DNA from: Candidatus Tectimicrobiota bacterium
GTDB lineage: Bacteria; JACPUC01
Direction of reading: 5' to 3'
DNA length: 64,000 nucleotides
Assembly: GCA_016192455.1 (NCBI GenBank)
Contig: JACPUC010000007.1
Coordinates: 194,720 to 258,719, forward strand
Of this stretch, positions 52,083 to 61,126 are shown piece by piece; position 1 is the stretch's first letter; the number at the start of each line of letters is the position of its first letter. Below the pieces are notes generated by a model. The model did no database searches. It was not told where the DNA came from and saw only the letters and a list, made by a program, of their open reading frames with translations. Position numbers and translations under genes: made by a program.

Positions 52083-52098
52083 AGCAAATTCCATTCCA
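52083..52098 (-). promoter_or_regulatory. Sigma-54 promoter upstream of the fliK gene group
   Basis: Minus-strand TGGAATGGAATTTGCT matches TGGCACG-N4-TTGCW at 10 of 12 fixed positions with exact GG-N10-GC spacing. It stands in a notably AT-rich patch (about 52070-52105) of the 479-base gap 51876-52354. Start of transcription would be near 52072. No gene is supported in the rest of that gap. Confidence 0.65.
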
Positions 52099-52354
52099 TT
52101 TGCGCCGCAACTTACCTCCCGCCAGCCACCCGACAGGGGCTGCGTCTCTTTGCCGATGAGCGTGCCGACTTGGGGAGCCTGCCGCCGCCCCAGGCTTGTC
52201 GCGCCGCCGCAGGCGCGGCCGACATGCTGGCCGCCGGCGTGGAGGGGAAGTGCCGCCGGCGCGCGCCGCGTCCCGCCTGGCTGGGCGAAGCAGCGGCTTG
52301 CTGACGGGCCCGGGAGGCCCGCGGCTGTCGTTCGCGCCGCTACGACCCCGACGC

Positions 52355-53710
52355 TTACGAGGGAGCGGCGAGCGAGGCAGCAGCCTCTTCGCCCGGCGCC
52401 TTCTGCCGCCCAAGCAGGAGCTTCAGCAGGGGGGGCGTGATGAAGGTGGTGATGATGACCATCACCAGAATGGCGGAGTAGAGCGAGGCGTCGATGATCT
52501 GGTTCGCCAGGCCATAGCCGGCAAAGATCAGCCCCACCTCGCCGCGCGGGATCATCCCCACGCCGACGATGAGCTTGTTAAGGAGGGGACCGGGCTGGGC
52601 GACGCCACACACCAGCTTGCCGATGACGGCGAGAACGGTGATGAGGAGCGCAATGCCCAGGACTTCGGGGCGCAGGAAGGAGCGCAGATCAACCAGCATG
52701 CCCATGTGCACGAAGAAGAGCGGCACCAGGAGGTCTGCCACCGGCCGGATGAGCTGTTGGAGATTGATCTTCTCGCGGAACCCTGCCAGGTTCACCCGCT
52801 CCAGCAGGAGCCCCGCCGCGAACGAGCCGACGATGGTGGCCAGGCCGATCCGATGGGAGATGAATGAGAGGACGAACGCCATGACCAGCACCGTCACGAT
52901 CATCATGCCGCGAACGCGCAGCTTCTGGGCCACATTCACGAAGGGCTGGGCAAAGTAGTTGCCGGCGACAAGCGCCCCGACGAGGAAGAGGAAGGCGGTG
53001 ACTGAAATCTTCGCCACCGTCATCGCCTCGAAGCCGCCGCTCTTGATCAAGCCGACAATGATGGCAAGCAGCATCAAGCCGAGGACATCGTCGATCACGG
53101 CGGCCCCCAGCACCACGCGGGCCTCGTCGGTTCGCAGTCTCCCCAAGTCGGTGAAGACGCGCGCCGTGATGCCGACGCTGGTCGCCGCCAGCGTCGCCCC
53201 CATGAACAGGTGGAGCACGAAGTTCTCGCCGCCGATGTTCAACCAGGTTGTGGCCAGGATGCCCAGGATCATCGGCGTCACCACGCCGATGACCGCGACG
53301 AGCAACGAGCGCGCCCCCACCTTCATCAGCTCCCCCAGGCTCGACTCAAGCCCAACTTCGAAGAGGAGGATGATGACGCCGATCTCGGAGAGAATCTCAA
53401 TCACCCCGTCAATCTGCACGAGGTTGAGGACGCTCGACCCGATGAGCACCCCGCCGATAAGCTCCCCCAGGACGGCCGGCTGGTGGAACCGCGCCAGCAC
53501 CGCGCCGCAAATCTTCGCGGCGGCGAGCATGAGGATGATTTTCAGCAGCACGCTGCCGATATCGAAGTGAACCGCCCCGCCGGCTGGCGGCGCTTCCGCC
53601 CCCAAGGCCACGCGGCCGAGCAGCACACCCGCCGCCAGAGCCCCAGCCCAGAGCGCCCAGCGCGGTTGCAGACGAGTTCCGCCACCTGAGGTGAATCGAT
53701 GGCTGCGCAT
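52355..53710 (-). CDS. CPA2/Kef-type cation:proton antiporter
   Basis: 451 residues from the ATG at 53710 (AAGGAGGGATC upstream). After a signal-like segment (about 18-38), a Pfam Na_H_Exchanger domain with 12 or so membrane helices runs to about 440. Landmarks are QPAVLGELIGGVLIG, FEVGLESSLGELMKVG, TSVGITARVFTDLG, VVLGAAVIDDVLGLML (the ion-binding DD pair) and RGEVGLIFAGYG. No TrkA-N domain is present. It should exchange Na+ or K+ for H+ across the inner membrane. It lies between two flagellar gene groups and could affect the ion gradient that drives the motor, but this may be simple proximity. Confidence 0.88.
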   Translation of the reverse strand: MRSHRFTSGGGTRLQPRWALWAGALAAGVLLGRVALGAEAPPAGGAVHFDIGSVLLKIILMLAAAKICGAVLARFHQPAVLGELIGGVLIGSSVLNLVQIDGVIEILSEIGVIILLFEVGLESSLGELMKVGARSLLVAVIGVVTPMILGILATTWLNIGGENFVLHLFMGATLAATSVGITARVFTDLGRLRTDEARVVLGAAVIDDVLGLMLLAIIVGLIKSGGFEAMTVAKISVTAFLFLVGALVAGNYFAQPFVNVAQKLRVRGMMIVTVLVMAFVLSFISHRIGLATIVGSFAAGLLLERVNLAGFREKINLQQLIRPVADLLVPLFFVHMGMLVDLRSFLRPEVLGIALLITVLAVIGKLVCGVAQPGPLLNKLIVGVGMIPRGEVGLIFAGYGLANQIIDASLYSAILVMVIITTFITPPLLKLLLGRQKAPGEEAAASLAAPS

Positions 53711-53782
53711 GATCCCTCCTTGCCAAGCGGACTCAACTCGGCACGGGGCCGGCTGCAGAGCTCCGCCGCCGACCCGTCACGC

Positions 53783-53800
53783 GCTGCACCGCGGTGCAGC
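53783..53800. promoter_or_regulatory. Perfect 18-bp palindrome upstream of the antiporter gene
   Basis: GCTGCACCGCGGTGCAGC is its own reverse complement and lies 73-90 bases before the antiporter ATG. This suits an operator for a dimeric repressor. No regulator gene is adjacent. A second inverted repeat in the same gap, TTGAGCT-GGAG-AGCTCAA at 53933-53950, lies next to a minus-strand TATGAT (53916-53921). The rest of the gap 53711-54144 shows no gene. Confidence 0.4.
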
Positions 53801-54144
53801 TCCTCCCCGCAGCAGCAACTTCAACCCGATGAAGCGTAGCTGAAGCGCGGGCCGCAAGCAAGCAGACCTTCCGCGGCCCGTCATCACCCGAGCTGGTTCG
53901 CCCGCAGCGCCGCCTATCATAGGAAGGATGGATTGAGCTGGAGAGCTCAACGACTGACACCAATGAGGGGGAGATCTCGGCCACCGCGGAGGAAGCAGCC
54001 GATCTCAAGCCCCCTGCTCCCTGCCCGGCTGTTTCAGATGCCAGGGGCTTGTTCGCCACGCCGCCGCCTCCGGAGCGAGGCTCCCATGGCAGGGCGCAGG
54101 CGGGCCGTCCAGGGAGGCGCGCCGTCCGGACCTGGCAGGGACCG

Positions 54145-54756
54145 TTACTGCACGACGAACTCGGTGAAGTAGAGTTGCTTCACCTCCCCCCGCGGCAGGA
54201 GCTTATTCAAACGCGCGATGAGCTGGCTGCGGAGCTGATTCTTGCCGAGTGAGGTGCTGATATCGGCGTAGCGTTTACTGCTGAGCAGCACCAGGATGCT
54301 GTCGCGCATTTGGGCTTGGCGTTGGTCGATCTCCTTCTGGAGTTCCTTGTCGGAGATTTCGATCTCCATGTTGAGCTTGAGGTAGCGCTTGCCGCTGGTG
54401 TCGGCAAGATTCACGATAAAGGTCTTCATGGGGATGATTGGCCCAGGCTCGTTTCGGTTCCCCTCCTTCCCGGCTGGTCGTGCGCTCGCTTTCGCTTCCG
54501 AGGTGGGGCGCGCCAAGAAGGTCGTGTAGGCGACGTATCCACCCGCAAGCAGAACGAGGACGAAACCACCCAGCAGGATCATTGTCATCAGCCCGCGCTT
54601 TTTCGAGCTTGAAGCAGTCTCGTCCCCCGTCTCCCCGGCGGCCGCATCGCCTCGCTTCTTCCGGGCAGGTCCTTTCGCTCCTCCCTTCTCGGCCTCTCGG
54701 TCGACCCCTTTCTCGACCCCTTTCGCGGCCCCTTTCTCAACTCCTTTCTCGACCAT
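54145..54756 (-). CDS. fliL: Flagellar basal-body protein FliL
   Basis: 203 residues from the ATG at 54756. A lysine/glutamate-rich cytoplasmic leader with repeated VEKG/AKG units (1-30) precedes one membrane helix (LMTMILLGGFVLVLLAGGYVAY, about 56-77) and a periplasmic FliL domain. That domain holds MKTFIVNLADTSGKRYLKLNMEIEI, QRQAQMRDSILVLLSSKRYADI and the end LLPRGEVKQLYFTEFVVQ. FliL stabilises stator units at the motor. It follows cheY by about 70 bases in the same direction. Confidence 0.93.
   Translation of the reverse strand: MVEKGVEKGAAKGVEKGVDREAEKGGAKGPARKKRGDAAAGETGDETASSSKKRGLMTMILLGGFVLVLLAGGYVAYTTFLARPTSEAKASARPAGKEGNRNEPGPIIPMKTFIVNLADTSGKRYLKLNMEIEISDKELQKEIDQRQAQMRDSILVLLSSKRYADISTSLGKNQLRSQLIARLNKLLPRGEVKQLYFTEFVVQ
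54701..54753. repeat. Imperfect tandem repeat in the fliL start region
   Basis: Four to five copies of a 12-15-base unit around CCCTTTCTCGAC encode the EKG/AKG repeats at the start of FliL. The unit is in frame, so copy-number change would lengthen or shorten the cytoplasmic tail without a frameshift. Confidence 0.6.
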
Positions 54757-54823
54757 GGATGGCGTCTCCCTGCGATCCCCGAGGCGTCACGGCGCGGCTC
54801 CCCGCCGACGCGCCGAGGCTGCA

Positions 54824-55204
54824 TCAGCTGGTGAAAATCTTCTCAATCTTGTCCTTCAACGTCTCCGCAGTGAAGGGTTTGACGATGTAGTTGTTCGCGC
54901 CTGCCTTGGCCGCCTCGATGACGTTCTGGCGTTGCGCCTCCGCGGTCACCATGAGGAGGGGAATCTGCTTCAGGCTCTCATCGGCGCGGATCGCCTTGAG
55001 GAGCTCGATGCCCGTCATCTTCGGCATGTTCCAGTCCGAGATGACGAAGTCGATCTTCTCCTTCCGCAGCATCTCCAGCGCCGCCATGCCGTCGTCGGCC
55101 TCGACGACATTGTGGAAGCCAAGCTGCTTGAGGATGTTCTTGATAATTCGACGCATCGTCGAGAAGTCGTCGACGGAGAGAATCCGCATGTTGGTATCGG
55201 GCAT
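54824..55204 (-). CDS. cheY: Chemotaxis response regulator CheY
   Basis: 126 residues from the ATG at 55204. A stand-alone receiver domain with acidic pair VDD (12-13), phospho-acceptor Asp57 in [11 protein letters not shown], switch Thr in MVTAEAQ and Lys in NYIVKPF. The [17 protein letters not shown] and [16 protein letters not shown] segments are those of true motor-binding CheY. It would bind FliM when phosphorylated by CheA. No other chemotaxis gene is in the window. Confidence 0.95.
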   Translation of the reverse strand: MPDTNMRILSVDDFSTMRRIIKNILKQLGFHNVVEADDGMAALEMLRKEKIDFVISDWNMPKMTGIELLKAIRADESLKQIPLLMVTAEAQRQNVIEAAKAGANNYIVKPFTAETLKDKIEKIFTS

Positions 55205-55384
55205 CCCTGCGTTCCTCTAGGCGCTGATCCGTGAGCTGGGCGCTGGGCCATGTTCCTGGTGCGCGTCGCACCCTGCCTCCCCGTGGTGCAGCGCGGGGCG
55301 GCAGCACTCTCTCCTCTCCCAGGCCAAGCGCGGGCCGCGGATCCCCTGCACGACCCCGGTCGGGCAGGAATCAGGCCACGCTCC

Positions 55385-56143
55385 CTAGTCGAACGTCCTG
55401 CGCAGGCGTCCGCGCAGGGTGAGCATCGCCTTGGAATGGATCTGCGAGACCCTCGACTCGGTAATCCCGAGGACCTCGCCAATCTCTTTCATTGTCAACT
55501 CTTCATAGTAGTAGAGCGTGATCACGAGGCGCTCCTTCTCGTTCAGCTCGTCGACGGCCTTGGCCATCACGCCTTGCAGCTCCTGCTGATCGAGCTGCCG
55601 TTCCGGCTGCGGTGCGTCGTGGCCCGGCGCGGCGCCGCTCGGTTCGCGCTGGTCACCCGGTATGACGCCTTTGCCAAGGTCCTCCAAGCTGACGAGGAGG
55701 GAGCCATGCACCTCGCCGAGCAGTTCATGGAGCTCGTCCATCGGCAGGGCGAGGTGGGCGGCCAGCTCCTCCTCGCTCGGCTCGCGTCCAAGACTCTGCT
55801 CGAGGTGGAAGTAAGCGGTCTCGAGTGCGTGGGCCTTTTGGCGCACCGAGCGCGGCACCCAGTCCATGGCGCGCAGATCGTCGAGGATGCTGCCACGGAT
55901 ACGGAACTCCGCGTAGGTCTTAAACTTGATGTCCCGGCTTGGATCGAAGCGCTCGATCGCTTCGATCAGCCCGATGACCCCGGAGTTGATGAGGTCGTTG
56001 AGCTGCACGTGCGCCGGCAAGCGCGAGGCGATGCGATGCGCGATGTACTTGATGAGGGGGGCATAGGCCACGATCAGCTCCTCGCGCTCCTGGGCGCTGA
56101 GCCGACGCTTCGTAGAGACGCCCCCTTGAGCCAGCCCTGCCAT
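55385..56143 (-). CDS. fliA: Flagellar sigma factor FliA (sigma-28)
   Basis: 252 residues from the ATG at 56143. Region 2 reads LIVAYAPLIKYIAHRIASRLPAHVQLNDLINSGVIGLIEAIERFD and FKTYAEFRIRGSILDDLRAMDWVPRSVR. Region 4 is NEKERLVITLYYYEELTMKEIGEVLGITESRVSQIHSKA. These are diagnostic of FliA/WhiG-type sigma factors. It reads late genes such as fliC, whose promoter at 21796-21822 fits. The anti-sigma factor gene flgM is not found in its usual places here. Confidence 0.96.
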   Translation of the reverse strand: MAGLAQGGVSTKRRLSAQEREELIVAYAPLIKYIAHRIASRLPAHVQLNDLINSGVIGLIEAIERFDPSRDIKFKTYAEFRIRGSILDDLRAMDWVPRSVRQKAHALETAYFHLEQSLGREPSEEELAAHLALPMDELHELLGEVHGSLLVSLEDLGKGVIPGDQREPSGAAPGHDAPQPERQLDQQELQGVMAKAVDELNEKERLVITLYYYEELTMKEIGEVLGITESRVSQIHSKAMLTLRGRLRRTFD

Positions 56144-56188
56144 GCTGACACCCCGCTGCTTGCAACGAGCTCGGCCTCATGGGCCGGG

Positions 56189-56362
56189 TTAAAGCAATCG
56201 GCTGAAGACACCCCCGACGAGCACGCCGAACGCCGCAAAGAGCGCCCCCGCGGCGACGCCCGTCAGGAGGGCTGTGGAGAGTGGATGCCCGGCCAAGAGT
56301 TGGCCGCCGAGCCCCACCAGGAGAGCCAGCGCAAAGAAGGCCAGGGCGGTTCGTCGCAGCAC
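56189..56362 (-). CDS. Small two-helix membrane protein between flhG and fliA
   Basis: 57 residues from a GTG at 56362 with AAGGA upstream; the frame opens at a TTG only seven codons earlier, right after a stop. It has two hydrophobic helices (LAFFALALLVGLGGQLLAG and ALLTGVAAGALFAAFGVLVGG) and ends SRLL. It is in line with flhF, flhG and fliA and separated by short gaps, so it is probably translated in that operon. Function unknown. Confidence 0.6.
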   Translation of the reverse strand: MLRRTALAFFALALLVGLGGQLLAGHPLSTALLTGVAAGALFAAFGVLVGGVFSRLL

Positions 56363-56530
56363 CGTTGCTCGTCCTTTCTCCAACTAGCCGCTGGTCGGGA
56401 AAGCGGCGGCCCTGCCGCGAGTCCCAGGAATCCCCCCGGAGATCGCGACGGCCCGCTCTGTCGCACTCAGCCGCGGCGCCCGGCCGCCGGGGCACTCCTG
56501 CTCTTTGCTTTCTCCACGCGGCGGGGGGCG

Positions 56531-57517
56531 CTACGCCCGTGCGTCTCGGTTCACCCCTCTTCCTGACGGCGGCTCAGTTCCAGGGGAGGAGGCGTTCTCG
56601 AGGAGCTGCCGCCAGAAGAACTGCAAGCTCCCCTTCGGCTCGAAGCTCGGCGTCATCTCCAGGAGGCGCTCGCCGAGGGAGACGAAGCAGAGGCTGGCGC
56701 TGCTCGTGGGGTAGCGTTCCAGCACCGCGCACTGCTCCTTGACCGCCTGGACGACCTTCTCATCGCGCCGCACGTAGCCCAGGTACTCGAGGCGCACGTT
56801 CAGGTAGCGTCCAATGACCCGCAGGAGACGATGGTACACCGCCTCAGCATCCTCGGAGCTTTTGACCCAGTTCACCACGAGCTTGAAGGAGCGCTCCGCA
56901 TAGCGCATCGAGAGCACCTTCATCATGGCATAGGCATCCGTGATCGAGGTCGGTTCAGGTGTCACCACGATGATGATCTCCTGCGCCGCCACGGCGAAGT
57001 AGAGGACGTTTTCCGAGATGCCGGCGCCGGTATCGAGCAGGAGGAAATCAAAGCGCTCACCCAACTGGTCAAAGGCATCGAGGAGCATCAGCCGCTGCGC
57101 ATCGCTCAGCTCGGTGAGCTCCTGGATGCCGGAGCTGGCGGGCAGGACCCGCATGCCACCAGGGCCGCAGATGAGGACGTCGCGCAGGCGCTTCTCACCC
57201 CGCAGAACGTGTTGCAGGGTAAAGCGAGGTGTTAAGCCGAGCAGCACGTCAAGGTTCGCCAGGCCGAGGTCGGCGTCACAGACCAGCACGCGCCGGTTCT
57301 GACGTGTCAGCGCGTAGGCGAGGTTGGCCACCAGGTTCGTCTTCCCCACCCCTCCCTTGCCACTCGTCACGGCGATCACCCGGGCCGGTGGAGCCGGCGC
57401 GACCAGCCCATCCCGAGGTTCAACAAGGGCGCTGGGGGAGAGCCTCGTCGGCGACAGCCGCATCGCGGCGCTCTGTCGCTCCCGCGCTAACTCTCGCAGC
57501 CGCTTCGCTTGATCCAT
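56531..57517 (-). CDS. flhG: Flagellar number regulator FlhG (MinD-like ATPase)
   Basis: 328 residues from the ATG at 57517 (AAGGAAGGGGC upstream). The N-terminus MDQAKRLRELA is the DQAxxLR motif that stimulates the FlhF GTPase. The ParA/MinD fold follows with deviant Walker A SGKGGVGKTNL, VCDADLGLANLDVLLG, LLLDTGAGIS and TSITDAYAMMKVL. FlhG limits flagellar number with FlhF. It follows flhF by about 70 bases. The membrane-targeting C-terminal helix is less clear. Confidence 0.95.
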   Translation of the reverse strand: MDQAKRLRELARERQSAAMRLSPTRLSPSALVEPRDGLVAPAPPARVIAVTSGKGGVGKTNLVANLAYALTRQNRRVLVCDADLGLANLDVLLGLTPRFTLQHVLRGEKRLRDVLICGPGGMRVLPASSGIQELTELSDAQRLMLLDAFDQLGERFDFLLLDTGAGISENVLYFAVAAQEIIIVVTPEPTSITDAYAMMKVLSMRYAERSFKLVVNWVKSSEDAEAVYHRLLRVIGRYLNVRLEYLGYVRRDEKVVQAVKEQCAVLERYPTSSASLCFVSLGERLLEMTPSFEPKGSLQFFWRQLLENASSPGTEPPSGRGVNRDARA

Positions 57518-57590
57518 GCCCCTTCCTTCGAATCGTCTCGTGGCTGGTTCGCCCGGCGATGCTCGAGGCGCCGCGGCCTCGTGGTCGGCG

Positions 57591-59033
57591 TTAGGCCGCA
57601 GCCAGCACGCCGCTGAGGTTCAGGATGAGATCGGCGAAACGCTCCGCCGTTGCCACCTCGATGTCCTCCGGAACTCGCTGCCCCGTGGCCAGGTACGAGA
57701 CCGGCTTCGCCGCCCCCACCGCGAGGTTGAGGAGCGTGCCGAAGCTTTCCGCCTCGTCGAGCTTGGTGAAAAGGAGACGGCTGTACCCCAACCGGCTGAA
57801 CCGGCGCACCGTGCCGTGCAGATTGGCGTCGCGCGTGGTGCAGCTTAGGACAAGGTGCACCTCGATGGCGGGAACTGCCGCAAAGCAGGCCTCCAGCGCC
57901 TCCAGTTGCTGATCATCCCGCGGGCTGCGGCCGGCGGTATCGACGAGCACCAGGTCGCTCCCCGCGGCGGCCCGCAGCGCATGCTGAAACTCCGTGACGT
58001 TGCCCACCACCGCGACGTCAAGCCCCATGATCTCCGCAAAGGCGCTCAGTTGCTCGGCCGCGGCGATGCGAAAGGTGTCCACCGTGATGAGGGAGACGCG
58101 CTGGCTCTGCTGCAGGTGGTACTCCGCCGCAAGCTTCGCCACGGTCGTCGTTTTCCCCACTCCCGTCGGCCCCACCAGGGCCACCACGCGCTGCTGCTTC
58201 GGGCGCAGGGCAATCGGCCCCGACACCGCCACCAGCTTCATCACCTCCTGGGCGAGGAAGGCCTTGCCATAGACGTCGCCGAGCCAACCGCGCTCGCCAT
58301 GAGCCTGGTAGGCACGGCTGAGCCGATCGAGGAGCTGCTCCGCCAGGTTCGCCTCCACGCCCTGCTCAGCCAGGAGGCTGACAAACGGCTGCACGAACGG
58401 CTGCACGAACGGCTGGCGACCCCCGGCAGGCTCAGCACGGCCGGCGGCGGGCGCCACGGCAGCATCGTCACGCCGCTGCACCCCGGAACCGCCCACCGGG
58501 AACTCCAGCCGCTCGAGCCGCGCGATGACCTCCTGCGAGAGCGCCTGCCGTCTCCCCTTGCGGCGTGCCAGGGAGATTTCCTGCACCAGGCCCGTAAGCT
58601 GCGAGACTTCATCCTGGAGGCGTGGGGCTTGGGATGCCGCAGCGCCTGGAGTATCCAGCAGCGGCTGGCGGGCGTGCTCCGGCGGGGGGAACGCCTCCGG
58701 CAGGCCGCGCCGCAAGGTCGGACCTTCCGACAGGGTGGCCAGGGCAGCCCGGCTGACGAGGCGCTTCTCGGTTTCCCCTCGGCCGCCGGGTGCGGGAGGC
58801 CGCGCCGCTGCCACCTTCGGCCGCGCCTCGGCGGTCGGTGAGGGCGTCCTGGCGGTCGCCTCCTTATCAACGGCGGCGGTGACCTCAACGCGAGGCTTGC
58901 CAAAAATCCCCAGCCCCAGGGGGGTGCCGCGGGAGGTGCGAGAGGAAAGGATCACCGCATCCTGGCCGAACTCAGCCTTCACCAGGCGCAACGCTTCCTG
59001 CATACTCGACGCGCTAAATTTTTTGACGTGCAT
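57591..59033 (-). CDS. flhF: Flagellar biosynthesis GTPase FlhF
   Basis: 480 residues from the ATG at 59033, one base after the flhA stop. The start MHVKKFSASSMQEALRLVKAEFGQDAVILSSR is typical of FlhF. A basic/proline-rich B-domain runs to about 215 and holds a QPFV repeat. The N and G domains (about 215-480) carry GPTGVGKTTTVAKLA, VDTFRIAAAEQL, VLVDTAGRSPRD and LLFTKLDEAESFG. This SRP-type GTPase marks the cell pole for flagellar assembly. Polar flagellation is therefore likely. Confidence 0.96.
   Translation of the reverse strand: MHVKKFSASSMQEALRLVKAEFGQDAVILSSRTSRGTPLGLGIFGKPRVEVTAAVDKEATARTPSPTAEARPKVAAARPPAPGGRGETEKRLVSRAALATLSEGPTLRRGLPEAFPPPEHARQPLLDTPGAAASQAPRLQDEVSQLTGLVQEISLARRKGRRQALSQEVIARLERLEFPVGGSGVQRRDDAAVAPAAGRAEPAGGRQPFVQPFVQPFVSLLAEQGVEANLAEQLLDRLSRAYQAHGERGWLGDVYGKAFLAQEVMKLVAVSGPIALRPKQQRVVALVGPTGVGKTTTVAKLAAEYHLQQSQRVSLITVDTFRIAAAEQLSAFAEIMGLDVAVVGNVTEFQHALRAAAGSDLVLVDTAGRSPRDDQQLEALEACFAAVPAIEVHLVLSCTTRDANLHGTVRRFSRLGYSRLLFTKLDEAESFGTLLNLAVGAAKPVSYLATGQRVPEDIEVATAERFADLILNLSGVLAAA
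58384..58415. repeat. 12-base tandem repeat within flhF
   Basis: Two and two-thirds copies of AACGGCTGCACG encode three QPFV units in the linker of FlhF. The unit is in frame and lies in a low-conservation region, so it is likely neutral. Confidence 0.7.
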
Positions 59034-59034
59034 C

Positions 59035-61092
59035 TTAGAGACTCACCACCCCAAGGGTTTGGACCTTCGCCGACGGTGCGACCTCATGATGTGAGAGGAT
59101 CGCCAGGTTCGGCAGGAACCGCTCTGTCAGTCGCTTGAGCTGACTACGAATCGTGGGGGCGGAAAGGATGACCGGTTGCGCCTGCAGCCCGGAGAACTGC
59201 TCGAGCGCCTGGGAGAGTTTCCAGATGAGCTGTTGCGCCACCGCCGGCTCGAGCGCCAGGTAGGAGCCGTGCTCGGTGCGCTGAATCGCCTTGGCGATCG
59301 TCGTCTCGAGCTTCGGATCCAGGGTGAGGAGGTGCAGGTTCCCGTCCGTCGCCTCGTACTGCTTCGTGATGCTCCGCGACAGCGCCTGGCGCGTGCACTC
59401 CGTGAGGAACTCGGCATCCTTCGAGGTCAGCGCCACATCGGCGAGGGTCTCCAGAATCGTGCCGAGATCGCGAACGGAGACCCGCTCCCGCAGCAGGTTC
59501 TGCAACACTTTCTGCACCTGCCCCAGGGTCAGGAGGTTCGGGATCAGCTCCTCCACGACCTTGGCGTTCTCCTCGCGGAGGCGGTCGATGAGCCGCTGCA
59601 CGGCCTGGCGATCCAGGAGCTGATGGGCATGCTGCCGGATGAGCTCGGTGATGTGGGTCGCCAGCACCGTCGAGGCGTCCACCACCGTGTAGCCGACAAG
59701 CTGCGCATGCTCTTTCTGTGCCTGGGTGATCCAGTAGGCGGGGAGACCGAAGGCGGGCTCCGTGGTGGCGAGCCCGTCAATGGCGCGCGCCCCGGCGCCA
59801 TGGTCCATGGCCAGGTAGTGATCGGCGAGGAGCTCGCCCCGAGCGATCTCGGTAGCGCGCAGATTGACGCAGTACTCATCCGGGCGCAGGCGCAGGTTGT
59901 CGCGAATGTGGATGGGCGGCACGACGAGACCCAGGTCCTGGGCGAACTGGCGCCTGATCGATTTGATGCGCTCAAGGAGATCACCGTGTTGCTGCGCATC
60001 AACGAGGGGGATCAGGGCGTAGCCGATCTCCAGGGCGAGGACATCGATCCCCAGCAGGGTTTCCACCGCCTCCGGAGCCTGGGCCGGCGCCGCGGCGCGC
60101 TCCTTCGCCCGCTGCAGCGCGGCCTGCCGCTGGCGCTGATGCAGGAAGTACGCCACGCCGCCGGTCACCGCGGCCAGGCCGAGGAAGGGCACCTGGGGCA
60201 GGCCGGGCACCAAGCCCACCGCCGCCAGGACGCCCGCCGCCACCCCCAACGCCCGCGGCTGGACGAGGAGCTGACCGATGATATCCTGGCCGAGGTTCGA
60301 CTCGGAGGCCGCGCGCGTCACCACGATGCCGGCCGCCGTCGAGGTGATGAGGGAGGGAATCTGGCTCACCAAGCCGTCGCCGATGGTCAGGATCGTGTAG
60401 TTCGTCGCCGCTGTGGCAAGGCTCAGGTTGTGCTGCAGCACCCCAACGATGAGGCCGCCGACAATGTTGATGACGGTAATGACGATGCCGGCGATGGCGT
60501 CGCCGCGGACAAACTTGCTCGCGCCATCCATGGCGCCGTAGAACTCCGCCTCGCGGCTGATGGCGCGCCGACGCGCCCGGGCTTCGTCCTCGTTGATGAG
60601 GCCGGCGTTGAGGTCCGCATCGATGCTCATCTGCTTGCCGGGCATGGCGTCGAGGGTGAAGCGCGCCGCCACTTCGGCGATCCTGCCGGCGCCTTTTGTG
60701 ATGACGACGAAGTTAATGATCACCAGGATGGAGAAGATGATGAAGCCGACGATGTAGTTGCCGCCGACGACGAACTGCCCGAAGGACTGGATGACGTGGC
60801 CGGCGGCGCCCACCCCCTCATTGCCGCGCAGCAGGATGAGCCGCGTCGAGGAGATGTTGAGGGTCAGCCGGAAGAGGGTGACAAGGAGGAGGACCGAGGG
60901 AAAGACGGAGAAGTCGAGCGGCTGATTCACGTACATCGCGATGAGCAGGATGAGGAGGCTCAGGGTGATGCTGAACGCCAGAAAGGCATCGAGCAGGAAC
61001 GGGGGCATCGGGATCACCATGAGCAGGAGGATCCCAATAACCCCGATGGCTATCACTGCGCCGCTGTAGCTGGAGACGCGTGAGGTGGCCAT
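59035..61092 (-). CDS. flhA: Flagellar export gate protein FlhA
   Basis: 685 residues from the ATG at 61092. The N-terminal half has eight membrane helices with FHIPEP signatures: NISSTRLILLRG, GNYIVGFIIFSILVIINFVVITKGAGRIAEVAARFTLDAMPGKQMSIDADLNAG and FYGAMDGASKFVRGDAIAG. The cytoplasmic half (about 340-685) has the ring-forming domain with YWITQAQKEHAQLVGYTVVD. FlhA forms the nonameric ring that receives chaperone-substrate complexes and couples export to proton flow. It is followed by flhF with one base between. Confidence 0.97.
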   Translation of the reverse strand: MATSRVSSYSGAVIAIGVIGILLLMVIPMPPFLLDAFLAFSITLSLLILLIAMYVNQPLDFSVFPSVLLLVTLFRLTLNISSTRLILLRGNEGVGAAGHVIQSFGQFVVGGNYIVGFIIFSILVIINFVVITKGAGRIAEVAARFTLDAMPGKQMSIDADLNAGLINEDEARARRRAISREAEFYGAMDGASKFVRGDAIAGIVITVINIVGGLIVGVLQHNLSLATAATNYTILTIGDGLVSQIPSLITSTAAGIVVTRAASESNLGQDIIGQLLVQPRALGVAAGVLAAVGLVPGLPQVPFLGLAAVTGGVAYFLHQRQRQAALQRAKERAAAPAQAPEAVETLLGIDVLALEIGYALIPLVDAQQHGDLLERIKSIRRQFAQDLGLVVPPIHIRDNLRLRPDEYCVNLRATEIARGELLADHYLAMDHGAGARAIDGLATTEPAFGLPAYWITQAQKEHAQLVGYTVVDASTVLATHITELIRQHAHQLLDRQAVQRLIDRLREENAKVVEELIPNLLTLGQVQKVLQNLLRERVSVRDLGTILETLADVALTSKDAEFLTECTRQALSRSITKQYEATDGNLHLLTLDPKLETTIAKAIQRTEHGSYLALEPAVAQQLIWKLSQALEQFSGLQAQPVILSAPTIRSQLKRLTERFLPNLAILSHHEVAPSAKVQTLGVVSL

Positions 61093-61126
61093 AGCCTCAT
61101 CTCTCGTGCTGCAACGCCGGCAAGGG

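Noticed and set aside
56161-56177. Possible minus-strand sigma-54 site before fliA (GGCCGAGCTCGTTGCA)
   Set aside because: The GG and GC elements are 11 bases apart, not 10, which sigma-54 does not tolerate well.
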